A stretch of DNA of 64,000 bases from Romanomermis culicivorax (GCA_963922205.1 CAWUHX010000081.1:186001-250000), one strand, 5' to 3'; positions 1-13,527 are shown, counted from the first letter of the stretch. A program made the numbers and translations. Notes: generated from the sequence alone by a model not told the origin.

Positions 1-159
1 TACTACTACTATATGTGTGCTTTTATGGTATACATAGACTATTGACAGATTTATATCTTTAATGTACAAAGTGTTTTATTAAAGTGCGACTTTTTTGAAG
101 TCAATTCAAATAATTAGTTGTTTCGATAGCTTAGAAGGACACCAATAAGTGTACAGAAG

Positions 160-390
160 ATCAACAAAAAATAATCCAAAACGTCAATTTTATCGGCACT
201 TCGCGCCATGAATACATTTTTTATAGTTATTTAGACAAAAATTACTATTTTTTAACCGTTTTTCGGAACTTTTTTGTGAAAAAGTCGAATTTTTTCCTTC
301 AGAGACCCGTCCCCCTGAAATTTTGGGGAATCAGTGACCCACAAAAAGTCGACTGACCCCCCAGACTACGATACATTGTTACATGTATGA
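160..390 (+). mobile_element. Degenerate copy of the CATACATGTAA-ended MITE
   Basis: The stretch resembles the elements at 9803-10216 and 11199-11570. Shared blocks include the GC-rich hairpin arm near 200, the 'accgtttttcgga' block near 256, the 'ttttggggaatca' block near 322, and an end at about 375-390 reading ttacatgtatga. The left end is eroded and no target duplication is visible. The remaining sequence to 2217 shows no gene I can support, only short open frames with many stops around them. Confidence 0.55.
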
Positions 391-2217
391 GCCAAAGTTA
401 TGAACTATGAACTGAATTTGATCTACCTATCCTCCTTTCCGACACGAATCACTGGAAAATTTTGTAGAATTTTACTATATGGACGCCTGTAAATCGATGT
501 TTTTAAGACTTATTCCATGACTCAAGGTTTAGTTTTGCAGTCTAGAATGATATTCAGACTTGAGCAATGAGATGATGTTTTCAATCAGCTAACCTTCTGG
601 AAGATCAGCTTGAAGTCAATAATATGTCATAAATTCGGGTGAAACAGCAAGAAGGATAAAAAAACTTCCGGCGTGAAGCGCCGACAATTTCAATTAATTT
701 TAATATTAAAACACTGCAATGAACTTTGTCAACATTTATTTCCTGAATAATCTAAAATCATCATTTTCCATTCAAGAAAAAATTTAAAAATCACATGGAA
801 AAAATGCAAATTGAAAACCAGCATGATATGAAAATTGACTTTTGCATCGTGCACAAACGCCCTAAAAAATTGTGCGCGAACTCTGGAAATTGTGCTCAAT
901 GCAAAAAACAGCCTGTTTTCAGTGCTGTATTTACGTTTTTATCCAATTTCGAGCGATAATCTTTTTCTTGGTTTTCAGTATATATTTAAAAGGAAAAAAC
1001 TGGTACCACTGCATGTGGTTCACACCCATCTCGAGACGTTATGCACTCATAAGCAATATTGAGGAGAATCAACGGCACGAGCACGGAGTCATGTTGGCAG
1101 ACCCGATGTGTCCGTCCCGTTAAATAGTTCCAACAATCCACTATGCTTTAGTGAGTACATATAACGTTATAAGATGGGTGTTGACCAGACGTAGTAATAA
1201 AAAACGTTTTTGTGCTATCGACCCGAATTTTTTGGCCTCTTGTGCCAACCAGCGTTCCTTGTGGTCAAACACGATTTGTGGCTAGAAAACTTTGGAATGG
1301 CTCAGAAAATTTGAGCGCTTGTTTCCACAGGATTTTGATCGGTCAAAGACTAAATTTTGCTGTTTTCTGAATACTTTAGGAGCTGAAATCTTAAATTTTC
1401 TCTGCAATTTCGCACCGAATCCTTTCCTTACATCTTTGCAGATGATCCCAAAATGTTTAACGGATCAGCCAGATGAATTGTTTCACATTCTGATGTAAAC
1501 AAAAAACAAAATTGACTTTCAGTCCAAAGAAAATAAAATGAGTGTGTCATTCGATAAATATAATGTTCTGTTGTATAAATTACTATCTTGTAAGATGGTA
1601 ATATCCCGGGTACAATACAAGTTACAGGCCTGGGTATAACAATGACTAGTAGCTCATCCTGCTCACTTCTCAAATTTTCAAGGAAGACTCATGAGCTGCA
1701 AATCTGATGCCTACTTGAAAGTTCAAGCGGTAGAAATAAAAATGGGTCACTGGATTTTTTAGAAAAATGGCTTGTCTAGCGTACACTTAGCTACACACTA
1801 CCGTTCGGTATCATTGCTATCATACGCACCGACCTGCACTTTCAGTGGCAAAAAACAATCTGTTTCATAAGTTTAGCCTCAAAAAATGCATAACCACTTG
1901 GTACATATATAGGTACCTTAATTTAAACATGATAATGTTAAATGTCGCTACCACCACACACATCAAGCATTTTAGGGTCTTTCCACAAATCTGGAAAGAT
2001 AGTCGGGGGAAAAACCGTTCACATTCCAAAAAAAATTTCAAATTTATACTCTCGAACCTTACAGCATGCACATCAAGGACGTCAGCTCACTAAGAATACT
2101 CAAAATTGGAAATATCACTAGCCGTCTAAAGTCTCGATCACTAGCCACATTACTGCAATGTGCGCATAAATATTTCATTACCAATTGAATTAATGATCAA
2201 TTAACAAATATAGATAA

Positions 2218-3978
2218 TAGAGGTGTATCGGGTACCCGGACACAAAATGAGACACGAAATTACGCGACCATTTTGTCGGACCCTGACCCGATATTCTTAA
2301 AATTTTGGGCCCGGACCCGAAGAAATTGTTACAATTCTGATTGAGGTCTGATGTATAACATAGTCATTTAGCTAAAGACAAATAACCATGTGAAAGAATG
2401 TGATGACACATTAGTCAACTATTGAAGTATGAAAAGTAACAAATGAACACTTTATTGCTCAAATCATCGTGAAACTGACACACTGCGTTTACCAAAAGGA
2501 GATAAAAAAAAGCTGAAAAAATCGTTTAGATCTCTTTCCGGAGATCTTCCCATAGGATGCAGCAAAATTTTTTTCATCGTTTTTGTAGGCACTGATGTCC
2601 AGCATATTGTGTTAAAGTTTCAATCCGATTATTGTACTGTTTTGGGAGTTGTAGCGATTAGCACACACTGCACTGTCATTCAGATATTTTTTGAATCTGA
2701 ATAAATTCTCAACCAATAAGGTTCTGAGAAAACAGGATTCGTCATTACCTATGTAATCAATTAGAAGAAAAAATGTGGCTTGAAGTTTTGGTAAATTTTA
2801 ATTTATTCAATTTTGGTAATTGCTGGACAACATGCATAAAATCAACGGTCAAAAATGCTCAAAATTTTCATAAAATTTCAGAAATCGAGTGATTCTTGTA
2901 CGTTTATTTGCATAAAAACGCATGAGTATTCTAATGCACTCTGTTGTATTCGAAAGGCACTACAATCGATTATCATTTCATTTATCTTCATATGGCTAAC
3001 CTCAAGTGGCGTAAAACGGGGTGACTTCAACAGTAGAAAATTTCATCACATCGTATAACATAGGCTGGAGTCAGACAGATGTCATTTACTTATTAACATT
3101 ACTCACAGCTTCGACTTCTTCAATTGAATTATTGAGAAAAAAAAATTATGTTACATCTCTTCCGAGACACCCTCTTGCACAACCATTATGAATAGATCGA
3201 TGAAATGCCAGTGATTCGATCCACATCTTTTCTTCTTATTCATCTAATCTCAACGTTTTTAATGTTTCCTACATCCCGTTAATTACATATTTAGTGACTT
3301 CAAACGGTATTTTTGTGTCAATTTTCAAAATGTACAGACATCTACTGCTCCCAAAACGGCATGCAAACCTGATTTAAATTTTAATACAATGTGTTGGACA
3401 TTAGTGGTTACAGAAATAAAGAAAAAATGCTGCGGCGTCTTATAGGAAGGTACCTTAGAAGAAGCTTTGAATGACTTTTTCGGGTCATTTTGACTTCATT
3501 TTTGACACTTTAAAGTAGCATAAAAAGTGTAAAGTAAGATACTAGAAAATTTTTTTCTTACCTGATAAACATTTGGATAATTTATATTTCCAAACATTTA
3601 TAGAGATTGAAAAATGCAAAAAATGTAAAATTTCGAACTTTTGGTGTACTGTAGGTATGCGAATTTGGACTTTTTGCCCAGTGAATGCTCTCACAATACT
3701 CAGCATGTAAAACCATTCAAGATCTTTTCAGATATTATGAATTTCCAACTTATCTTAGGTCAATGGAACAGTAAGTCAAATTTCTCGGAAATCGTGTCTT
3801 AGTGATATCGTACAGTTTAGTGTGTGGAAAAATATAATGGGCCGGGACCCGATATTCTCAAAAGTTTTTATACCCGGACCCGATATTCTCAAAATTTTGG
3901 GCCCGAACCCGATATTCTTGAAATTTGGATCCGGCCGGACCCGATATTTCCAAAATTTTGCTACCCGATACATCTCGA
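2218..3978. mobile_element. hAT-like element, 1.76 kb, perfect 8-bp target duplication
   Basis: The left end reads TAGAGGTGTATCGGGTA and the right end, reverse-complemented, TCGAGATGTATCGGGTA. The flanks are the same eight bases, atagataa, at 2210-2217 and 3979-3986. Both subterminal regions carry 'cccggacccgatattctc'-type repeats (2230-2330 and 3840-3960). Eight-base duplications and a YARNG-like tip are typical of the hAT superfamily. I find no intact transposase frame inside, so it is probably non-autonomous or decayed. The terminal sequence resembles that of the hAT element at 52737-53901. Confidence 0.8.
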
Positions 3979-4660
3979 ATAGATAATAATAGGATTCAGA
4001 AAGTTAATTTTCGATAATCAAGTTTATTCTGCCGAATTCTATAAAAAATGTATTGGGTCGACTGCTAAGCCGATTTTTAGCCTCTCCTGGCACAATTTTT
4101 ACTGGAACTGCTGTGCGATCCTTGATTGCTCGTCTGAATATTTGACAAAACTTTTATCGAGTTTTTCGTACGGTAAAAACTTTTTGTGATTTTATGAAAA
4201 CTGGTGCGAAATGGAATTTTTTTACTATAATTCCGGGAATTCCGTCCGGTACAGACCGACCGATACGGAAAAAACACTGCCCATAGCTGAAGAAATCACT
4301 ATCACACTTGAGTTTGAATTTCAGATAGTGTAGAGGTTGCAAATGAGTTTCAAATCTATGTGCTTATCTTTACCGATATGCATTATAGCTTGACTATTGC
4401 ATTCTTTCTCCCGTTGTTAGCTCAGAAAGTTACTTGTTTCCGACTATTTTTTGGAAGATGAATAGCGTTTCTCCATCATATAAGGTAAATGTAATATGAT
4501 TCTGACATCCGTAAAATCGAAAAGTTTAATGTTCAACAACTCTTTTGTTTATTCTTTAGTAATAAATCTCATGAAAGCTAATTTCAACTTATGATCCATG
4601 ATTTCAGCCTTTTTCGGCGGCGTTCATGAAAGCCGAAAATCCTCAAAACTTCATAATATA
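3979..4660. other. Upstream region of the ZCCHC7-like gene
   Basis: This stretch runs from the right target duplication of the preceding element to the first codon of the ZCCHC7-like gene. A splice-acceptor-like TTTCAG ends at 4607, 54 bases before the chosen ATG. It could be a 5'-UTR intron acceptor or, in a nematode, a spliced-leader acceptor. No promoter element can be identified with confidence. Confidence 0.3.
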
Positions 4661-7600
4661 ATGGAAATACAAGACGACAATGATGAAATAGACCCCGAGT
4701 TAGAAGAAAAACTGTATTCATTAGTTTACCATCAATCCATTAACGATACCGTCGATTTAAATCATGGAGGCAAAGTTGATACAAAATTTAATAGTCATTT
4801 CGATTATGAGGAAAACAATTCCGATAGCGCTGTCGTCGTATGCGATAGTGAAAAATCCGATTCAACATCGAATTTGAATGAGACGTTCGACGATTATCAC
4901 AGCGTTCAATCCGTGACGCAAGATTCTGGCTGTTCGTCTGTAGAACTTTGCTCAGTAGCCTCCACGGTGGGTATTTATGGGAGAATTTCAGTGATTCACC
5001 TGGAAAAGTGAAATTACGAAGAGCGTTTTCGATTTTGCTTTGAATATCACAAAAATCGATACTGTTTGCTCTGTCTTCTATAAGTTTTCTCGTTGAGAAA
5101 TATAATTGAGTACAGCTGGAGAAAATAAATTTTTGTCTTTGAAGTTATTACGGTAGTGTTAGCAGTCAGTCGAGTTCATGAAATGACCTCTTAAAATCAT
5201 GTTTGAATTCAGGTCGTTTAGTAATCGCGATTTGACCTTTAAGCGTTTTTTATGTGCATAATTTTGTAGGTCTGTCGAAAAACTTGCGCTCAGCTGAAAA
5301 TTTTAAACTTCTCAAGCATTCGTGTACGTACTTACTGTAATACCTAAACGACGTCTATTCGTAGATATGCGAGCAGCGCTCTAAAATTGAATCTCTTTTT
5401 CAGAGCTCGTCATCACTGAATTACGAACGCTTTTTACCTAAAGATACAAATATAAGTGGTAATTTTGATACAAGTAAAATCGTCGGGTGGTTGAACGATA
5501 AAAATATTACATTAACCGAAAATGCACTGGAAATGCTATCTGTTAGAGAAATTCAAGCTTCTCTGCCTGGTACTAAAATCTTTTAAGGTTCTTATTCTTT
5601 TGTCCAATCCAATTTATGCATTTCAGATGACCCTGATCTTTGGAAAGTATGCGACGAAGACTTATTAGCCTGTGAAATTTCTATGATTTCCAGAGGTCGA
5701 TACTACGCTAAAAGATCGCGATGTAAACGTTGCAACGAAGAAGGTCACTCTGTCGCCAGTTGTACTAAGAAGCCAGTAAAGCAATCAGTTGATTTTTCTT
5801 AGGACATTGAAATTACTCGTATAAACACAACAAAATCACTCTGACTGAAATGAACTTTTCTCCCTTATGATTAAAATGTATGCCATTATGACGTAAATTC
5901 AAGTCATTCTGCTTTACGATAAAATTGGATTTCTGATAACATCGATAATTCAAAATAAGAATCAAATTGACTACAAAAATAATAGTTTTCAACTGCTAAC
6001 TTTATCAACATTTTAGCAGCGGGTTTGTGTGTTGTGCGGCGAATCTACACATTGGCTATCCAAATGTCAACAAAAACCTTGTATCCTTTGCATGAAATTT
6101 GGTCATTTCACTGAACATTGCGGTAAAACCTTGTCCGATATTCTGAAGAAACGATGTAGACGTTGTCAAAGCAATGGTCATACTGACATGGTAAGTTTTT
6201 GGTACTTTTATCGACAGTCATGCACGGAAAAATTTTTGCACGGAAAACTTCAACTTTTCATCGAGGGGGAGTGGGTGTGGATGAGCAAGCAGGCAAAAAA
6301 AGCTCCACAGGCATGTTTTTCACACCAAGTATGCATAAAAATCATTTTAAAAACTGTCTTCGAAGAAGTTCCGAGAGGGGTGTTTGACGACTTTTTTTCA
6401 GGCCGCCAAGGAGAGGTGTCCAAAAAGAAGTTCAAAAATAGGGTTTACCTCCCCTGACCCCCCTATGCGCACGTATGTTTCAAATGTCGCAAAACTAATC
6501 CTACATTCATTTTAATAAATGATAACAGTAAATTCCAACCAATTTTTTTAGGAGTGCCCAGAAATTTGGCGTCAATTTAGAGCAACGGTCGCATCGGAAA
6601 ATGATTTTGTTCGCTTGACAAAAATTGTGTATCAAGATGGAATAAAAAAGTCATGTTTCAACTGCGGAGGACGAGGTCATTTGGGTCACGTAAGTCAATC
6701 CTATATTTTCGATCTGCAATGAAATATCCTCAAAACAATTCTTAAAAATGCTTTTAGTCGCAACACATCGACGTACATGCTAATTTGCTTTCCTTTTTTG
6801 ATTTAAAAAAATTATTTTAGATTCAGATTTTCTCTCACTTTTGTCCTATTATTATCCCTTATATTCCAGGAATGTGAATTGAAAACAAACTACAATAATC
6901 GCGTAATACCATTACATCCGAGAGTGTTATGTTATGATTCGAAACAGCGATTAGTGAGCATGGAAAAGAAAGCCACTAGAAAAGCGAATATGGGTAAGAA
7001 AAATCTCATGTTAGATTGAACATATCTGAGAGAGAAGCTTTTCTAGTCTGAACTTTCAGTCGTCAAATGGAAACGCATTTGCCTTGCATCATAGCACATT
7101 ATTTGTTTCGCTCATACAAAAATACTTGGGGATTTCTTTCTTAGTGGGCGATTTTTCTTCCGTTTGGATAATTCACATCAGATTTTGAATGATGTTGTTT
7201 ATTTTGTCATAAGTTTAAGTACCCTACAATTCATATAATTTTTCGCCGGGGTATTTTGCTTAATCGATAACTTTAAACCATTCGGAAGATTTTCCCCTGC
7301 TTGCTTGCACCGAAAGTTGCTGTTTATAATTTTTTATTCTCAAAAAACTAATTTTTAAGCGAAAAAAATAATTTTTACATTTGCAGTGATGACTGTGAAT
7401 GATTCAATCTCGACTGTACTGTATTACAGTTCGTTCTAAGTTCTCCCGAATTGTGTGTCTTGCAGATTGAACTTTGTTTCAAACTATTTTAAGCTCTAAG
7501 AAAAAATTACTCGAACAACAACAAACACTTTCGTTTTCCGGACAACGAATCTTTTTTCGCGAACGAAATTCCTACACCTGTTAAAACGAAAAAATTATCG

Positions 7601-8140
7601 AAGAAGCAGCAACGAAAACTGCAGCAACAAAAACCAAAGCGGAAGGGGAAAATTGAACGCCAGGCCGAGAAGGCTAAAGAGTTACTGGATATTAGTCAAA
7701 GTAATTTCCGTGAATTGATAAAACAAAACTCGATGAAGAAACCCAAAACGAAAAAAGTCCTCTCGGCGTGTAATTCAAAAAAGAAAAAGAAAATTACGAT
7801 GAAATTAGCTTCGAATTTGAACGGAATCCCTAAAAAGCAGAAAAAGAACACGAAATCGGTCGCTCATTCGCAAAATCCCGCGATTGATCACTCATCGACG
7901 CCCAAAAACAAGAAAAGAAAATTAAAAACAAAAAATTCGGGTGTCCAACCGATGATGTGCAAAAAACGAAGAAAAATGATCGTAGATTCGTCGAAAGTTA
8001 TCGTGATTAAAGATCGCGCCAACCAAAATCTCGATTGGAACGACGTACGGTCCAAATTAAGCTGTTCGAAATCGAAACAATTTTCGTGGGATCAAGACGT
8101 CGACGTGCCCGAAATGATACGTCGCGATAGTTGGTTTTAA
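4661..8140 (+). CDS. ZCCHC7: Zinc-knuckle RNA-surveillance protein, ZCCHC7/Air1-2 type
   Basis: Seven exons: 4661-4966, 5404-5569, 5627-5775, 6017-6190, 6552-6689, 6870-6993 and 7494-8140. They join in phase to 567 codons (human ZCCHC7 is about 540). The N-terminus is acidic. The middle holds five CX2CX4HX4C knuckles: CKRCNEEGHSVASC, CVLCGESTHWLSKC, CILCMKFGHFTEHC, CRRCQSNGHTDM/EC and CFNCGGRGHLGHEC. Introns split the fourth and fifth. RYYAKRSRC just before the first knuckle and ECPEIWRQF after the fourth match the family. The C-terminal exon is extremely Lys-rich. Air/ZCCHC7 proteins are RNA-binding subunits of the nuclear TRAMP polyadenylation complex, which feeds RNA to the exosome; that role is inferred from family. 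Exon 7 uses the acceptor TTTTAAG ending at 7493, the only nearby one that keeps the frame. An in-frame upstream ATG at 4598 lies before a likely acceptor (4607) and was not chosen. Confidence 0.87.
6217..6474. mobile_element. MITE in intron 4 of the ZCCHC7-like gene
   Basis: A roughly 260-bp insertion sits just after the intron 4 donor. The left end is 'catgcacgg' and the right end, reverse-complemented, is 'catacgtgcgc', giving imperfect terminal inverted repeats. The right end holds a C-rich run, matched by a G-rich run near the left end, as in the element at 59990-60256. The target duplication is not clear. Confidence 0.45.
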
Positions 8141-9513
8141 AAACTGATTATTCTGTCGAATATCTGCGTTATGTTTTAATGGTTTCCGATTATTTGATCG
8201 CGTGCCGATTCTTCACCGGAATTATTGATTAAAATCATGAATGCTGATTGTTACTTCAAGAAATAGAATTTTTGATGGCAGTTTTATGAAAGGTGTAGTT
8301 CTAACAGAATTTTTCATTACCAGACCAGTTATCGTTGTTTGTATGACGTTGAAACGATGTGAAAATTATAAAAAACCTATGGTCTGTTTATTATAAAATG
8401 CATCCAAATAGAGGAGTGACACAAGTCAGTAACGTCGGCAAAATCGTTTACATGAAGCTTTTACTATAAAATTTTTCACTTTAAAAATTGTTAAAGGTTC
8501 AGTCGTGCTCATAAATTCACAGCCCTGTATAATTGTTCATCAGCGAATGATAAAAATCCGAAATACTCTGCTTTCATTATTTATAAGCATTTCAAGAAAA
8601 ACACTAATATTCTCTAAAACTGAAATATACTATCAAAATCGTTCAGACAAGTTTCTTTACATCATTGAGGGCCGATTTTTTTGAAGTAGTTTCTAAGCTT
8701 CAGGACAACTGACGTAACAAAAAAGTCGTCACACCGTAGTCTGTTTTCACTAAAATATTCCCCAAATCGAAAAAGAATTGGTATAATCCTTCAGACAAAG
8801 CATTACAGTAAGATTTTTCACTCAAGAATAATTTAAAAGTTAGTTGAGTATGACCACAAATCTTCAGTCGATTGTGACATATGGCTCAGCCTGAAATCAA
8901 AGTATAAATTATTTCCTTTCCACTTTTTAGAAGTATTTCAAAAACCTGACGAATTTATGTACAAAAATGTTAGTTTTTGTGTATTTTTTTGACCTTCTTT
9001 CTGTGATTCACAGGATAAAAGATCCATGCGATTTAACACTCCCATGGTTGGTTCCTGTATGCATATATTTGTGTATGCGACCACAGGGTGTTTCCAATCC
9101 ACCCTCAAATAAATAATTGATATTCGGACAGAAATTATTCATCACACTCTTATTTAGACAAATATTGAACGATCTAAACTGATATAACAATAAAAGCATA
9201 AATCCAAAACATGAAATAAGAGCGGTAAACTTAGCGCAACTCAAAGCACACATATTTAAATAAAAGGAAACCAAAGTCGTTAGGAGGGGAAGACGCAAAA
9301 CCAACACAGGTCGGTTGTTTCCATGAATCCCAAAAAATTGTTAATCGGAGCATATATGATTGCTATGCACGGAAAAGTTCGAGCAAGGATCCAGGATTCA
9401 TTGAACCACATCCTTGCTTAACTGTATTTGACCTAGGGATCCTGTCACCATCACAATTATAAATATGTAGAAAACATATAAACATAGCAGTAATTGACAA
9501 GACCAATCCGGAT
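8141..9513. repeat. Convergent spacer with two TATAGTCTG-family MITE copies
   Basis: The spacer lies between the stops of the ZCCHC7-like gene (+) and DCTN4 (-). Two degenerate copies of the TATAGTCTG MITE are recognisable at about 8379-8606 and 8737-8946, by their 'tctgtttt' start, 'aaatgcttcc/aaatag' block and 'aagcatttcaagaaa' end. The rest shows nothing I can name. Confidence 0.55.
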
Positions 9514-12500
9514 TCAACTTAGTTGAACTCTAACTTTCTGTTGCAACCAGACTATATCAGGCGTCTCCTTATGATCTCCAGCGACCGCCGTCACTACGTT
9601 CAGTAAATTTGCATAATCATACTTGATCATAAATGTCAGCTAAAAAGAGGGGAAAATACTGAGTATCGAGTAGTTTCCATTACGAGTGCAGAGACTAAAA
9701 ATAATGCAAGGGTATTGTACTCTAGCTATTGTACTTTTTCAGCTCAAGCTAAAACTTAATTTCGGGTTTTCATCTATACAAACGATAATGGGTAATTCAA
9801 TCATACATGTAATCGGGAGGGAAGTGCCATAGGAATCACCAGAAATTGTCGACTTTATGGCTAGCCATTGGATGATCCCCCGGCATTTTCCAACCGTATG
9901 GCTAACCATACATATGGCAGTCATAAGGACTTGTTCGGAAAAATAATGAAAAATGTAAATTTTTGGATAAAAAATGTCAATTTTTGGACAAGAAATAGTC
10001 AAAAATGTCATTTTTCTCGGCGTTTCGAGCTATGAATACAAATTTTACGTTTTTTAGACAAAAATGACTATTTTTGAACCGTTTTTCGAACTGTTTTGAT
10101 GAAAAATTGAATTACTGCTTTCTTCAGGGTCCCCACTCTAAAAATTTTGGGGAATCGATGATTTCCGGTCCCAAAATAGTAGCATGACTCCCCAGACTTC
10201 TGGGCTCCGTTACATGTACGTGAACGGGACATAGAAAAGATCCTGACTCTTGAATTAACATTTTAAAAGAATAAGATAAATCAGCCGTTTGTCACCAAGA
10301 ATTAAAATGGAAACCGCTACCCATTTTTGGGATAATTAATTTAAAATGAACAGATTTCGATTTTATCGCTTTCAGGACAAACCGTTTGTAGTAACAAAAG
10401 GCACCTCATTAGCTCGGGGAAATCGCTGAAAAATTAATTTATACGTTGCATTCATACTTCGTTGTTCTTCTCTGTAATATCTTCTTTCAGGATCACTTTT
10501 ATGCAAATTTTATGTCCACTGCGACTGACAACTACGCTGAAATAAAAAATAGCGTGATTGGTTCTAAAAAATGTGTATACACGAGTTAGAATCAAAGAAC
10601 AAAATAATTAATTCATGGAAAAGTTATCGACAATTACGTGTGTCGAAATCTTCATTGATGTTTTCGATTAAAGACTATCAGTTCAGGTTATCACACAATC
10701 TGAAATGTTGTGCTTAAAATTCTTGAAACTACTTTTATACACTGATTCCTTCCCTCACAATGATTTAGAATCAGAATAATAACCTCGAATCATCTTTGAA
10801 GAGATTCTTTTGTGTCTCATTTGATTCGTCTAAATCAGCCGTATCATCCTTTACTGGTAATACGAATTCGCACAGGGGAATGTCGGCCTTAATAATAAGA
10901 TAAAAATAAAATGCAACTATTCATCTAGAATAGACCAAACATACTTGAACAAACGGGGATCCTTCTAATTCAACGTTAGGTAGCATAATAACGTGCGTTT
11001 GAATGGAAGACATGTTGCTCAATGTCAGTAAAGCGGTTCTATTCTAAAAACAAACATGGTACTTGCAGGATCTTCTTGCGATTTTCTACGAAAAGTATGA
11101 AAATTCCACGATTGGGATAAATCTTCAAGGTTATTGACTCATGATTCGAAAAACTGCCGAAAATACACAACTTACTAGTAATTGTTGTACCCAGAAAGTA
11201 TATATGTAACCGGGCCCCGAAGTCTGGGAAGGTCGGGCGACTTTTTTTGGGTCGGGGGTAACTGATTTCCCTAAAATTTGGGGGGATGGGTCTCTGAAAA
11301 AATTGATCTTTTCACAAAAAAAAAGGTCCGAAAAACGGTTCAAAAAATAGTCATTTTTGTCACCAAAAAAAAACATAAAATGTATTCATGGCGCGAGGCG
11401 CTCAGAAAATTGACGTTTTTGACCATTTTTGGTACAAAAATCGACATTTTTCGTCGAAAAAAATTGGTATTGCGGAAAATCCTGGGGGTGAAATCGCCCA
11501 ATGCCTAGCCATATGGCCGACGATTTCTGGGAAGGGGTTCCTATAGCACTTCCCCCCAATTACATGTATGCCAGAAAGTTTAAATAAAGTCAAGAATCAA
11601 ATTTTGTACCTAATTGTAGACAATATACTTGACTCGTTTACCTCAATACGACATAGTCGAATTTCAGGAACGTGATATAACGCGCTCATCACCATCTTGA
11701 ATTTTATAGACGACGGATTGAATTCTGCCTTACACAAGTTATGATCGCATTTCTAAAGAAATCATCTATTTTTACCAAATCTCCATCAATTATGTATTTA
11801 CCTTGCAACGCTGAGCTCGTTTAACGTTTAAAGCTTTTCGGACGGGTAACATACACTTCGTAAATTCCGCTTGCAATTCAGGATATCTATGACGTTGTTG
11901 AACTGTGTTAACTGGAAAATTTCACAAGAATTTCTTATGGCAAGCAACAACATACAAAATTTCGAGGAAAATTACTTTGTTCAACAACAAACTTTTCAGT
12001 GAATATGCCCGCAGGGAGTGGTTCAACTTCTGAACTAGGTTCTATGCAGGACGTATTTTTTCCAGAAGCGTCACTAGACTCCATAAAACGATTAAATAAA
12101 AAAATATGCACATATTTACGGTTGGATACATAATAAAGCACTTACTTATCACTGAGTCCCAAACCGAGTCGTCGCTTAGCCAAAAGATTTTGGAAGCCAT
12201 ATTTATCCTGAAACGATAGTCAAATATAACATCGCAGCTATATAATGACTTGACTCGGGTCCGAAATCTCGTAACTACTAAAAAATATGTGAATACTATT
12301 GCCTGACATCCCTCAGTTATACGTTGCTTTTCCAAGCTTTAAATCAACTATAACTCATGAATCACAACGATGATTGCGTATTAATAAAAATTAATCTTAC
12401 TGTAACATAAGTCAATTGCGAACGTCGTTTGGTGTACTTTTTACGTTCTTTTTCCGCTTTTTCAACCGCAGCCATTTGACGAAAATCTTCTTGAACGCCT

Positions 12501-13527
12501 TGAAGCTAAATACAAAATATGTCGTAGATAATGCACATATTTATGATTGTTGTATCATATAGTATCAGAGAACCACAACTAATCGAATTCCGAGTAGCTG
12601 ATGAGCTCATATATTTGAAAAAACACTAAGAAATGAGTCGAACCGTATTTTCAACATTATGAAAGGAAACGGTTCATCGAAAGCTATAGAGATTTCAATA
12701 AGTTTACACAGATCTAGATCGAAAGTCACTCAGTTTGACCTGAAAATCATTTTTTCTTTAGATCTCTGATTGAAATACGAAATTAGAACTACAAACTATC
12801 AATTTTTTATGTTCAGCGATTTGCCGCATCAAGTTTTGTGGGTAATTTTCTCCAATGTTTTTCGACGCAGTAGAAGCATTATTAGTAAAAAAACTCACCA
12901 GTTTGGCGAAATCATTCGCAGATTCCGGCCACACGCCTGTTGCCGATTGTTGATCGGGAATTCCGGCTTCTCTGGTCGACCAACGACAAAAGCCGCACAT
13001 TAAATAGTAAACCTTTTTCGTCGCCGATGGAGTGGCATCCTTAGCTAAAGACTAAAATAAAAAACTATTTCAAAAAGCGAGGAAATTATAAAGACATTAG
13101 TAGGTAGATAAAAATACTTCATCGAACGTAGATCCAGCGCCGGATGCCGCCTCGACTAGTCCGGCCGCTCGAATAGATAACGCGTGTCCACAGGAAGGAC
13201 AATCGTAACAGTTGGTACACTTGTTCTTTTTCAAACGGGCTTCTGCGGACGGCATATTTTCCAAGCAGTTGGGGCAGTAATGGCAATCGACCTGAAGTTA
13301 TGCAAATGATCAATTATTTCTGCAACACGTATGTAGCAAGTTACACACTATTTTTATAAAAGTCGATGAAGTCGAAAAAATTGTTCTTATAAATTTACTT
13401 CATGTGAAACGCAGTCTGAGCATCGCAATGCTTGGCAATGTCGGCAAAAGTAAAGGTAGCACAACGGCTTCCACGATTTGCATTGGCATTGATAATTTAC
13501 CACGTCGGCGTTTAATATTATAGACAT
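9514..13527 (-). CDS. DCTN4: Dynactin subunit 4 (p62)
   Basis: Twelve exons in coding order: 13399-13527, 13118-13291, 12899-13051, 12401-12505, 12146-12207, 11976-12073, 11802-11911, 11642-11752, 10945-11043, 10784-10887, 10497-10536 and 9514-9639. They sum to 436 residues (human 460). p62 lies at the pointed end of the dynactin Arp1 filament, the cofactor of cytoplasmic dynein. Diagnostic features are the cysteine-rich N-terminus ([40 protein letters not shown]), the block [19 protein letters not shown], the DKYG motif opening exon 5, and [19 protein letters not shown] in the C-terminal half. The zinc-binding Cys pattern is intact. The short exon at 10497-10536 and its donor are the least certain part; it is supported by phase and by alignment of the last exon ([11 protein letters not shown]) to the family. 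The 3' end faces the ZCCHC7-like gene. Confidence 0.93.
9803..10216 (+). mobile_element. CATACATGTAA-ended MITE, copy 1
   Basis: An approximately 415-bp element in the last kilobase around DCTN4. The left end reads catacatgtaatcggg; the right end, reverse-complemented, begins cacgtacatgtaac. Internally it shares long blocks with the opposite-orientation copy at 11199-11570, including 'ggctagccat', 'aaaacggttc' reversed, and 'ttttggggaatc'. It lies inside the intron between the last two DCTN4 exons. No target duplication is evident for this copy. Confidence 0.65.
11199..11570 (-). mobile_element. CATACATGTAA-ended MITE, copy 2, 9-bp target duplication
   Basis: A 372-bp element in a DCTN4 intron, inverted relative to copy 1. 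The ends are atatatgtaaccggg and, reverse-complemented, catacatgtaatt. The nine bases ccagaaagt flank it at 11190-11198 and 11571-11579. It contains the GC hairpin 'ggcgcgaggcgctc' near 11393. A nine-base duplication fits MULE-like or some Merlin-like elements; the superfamily is not decided. Confidence 0.75.
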
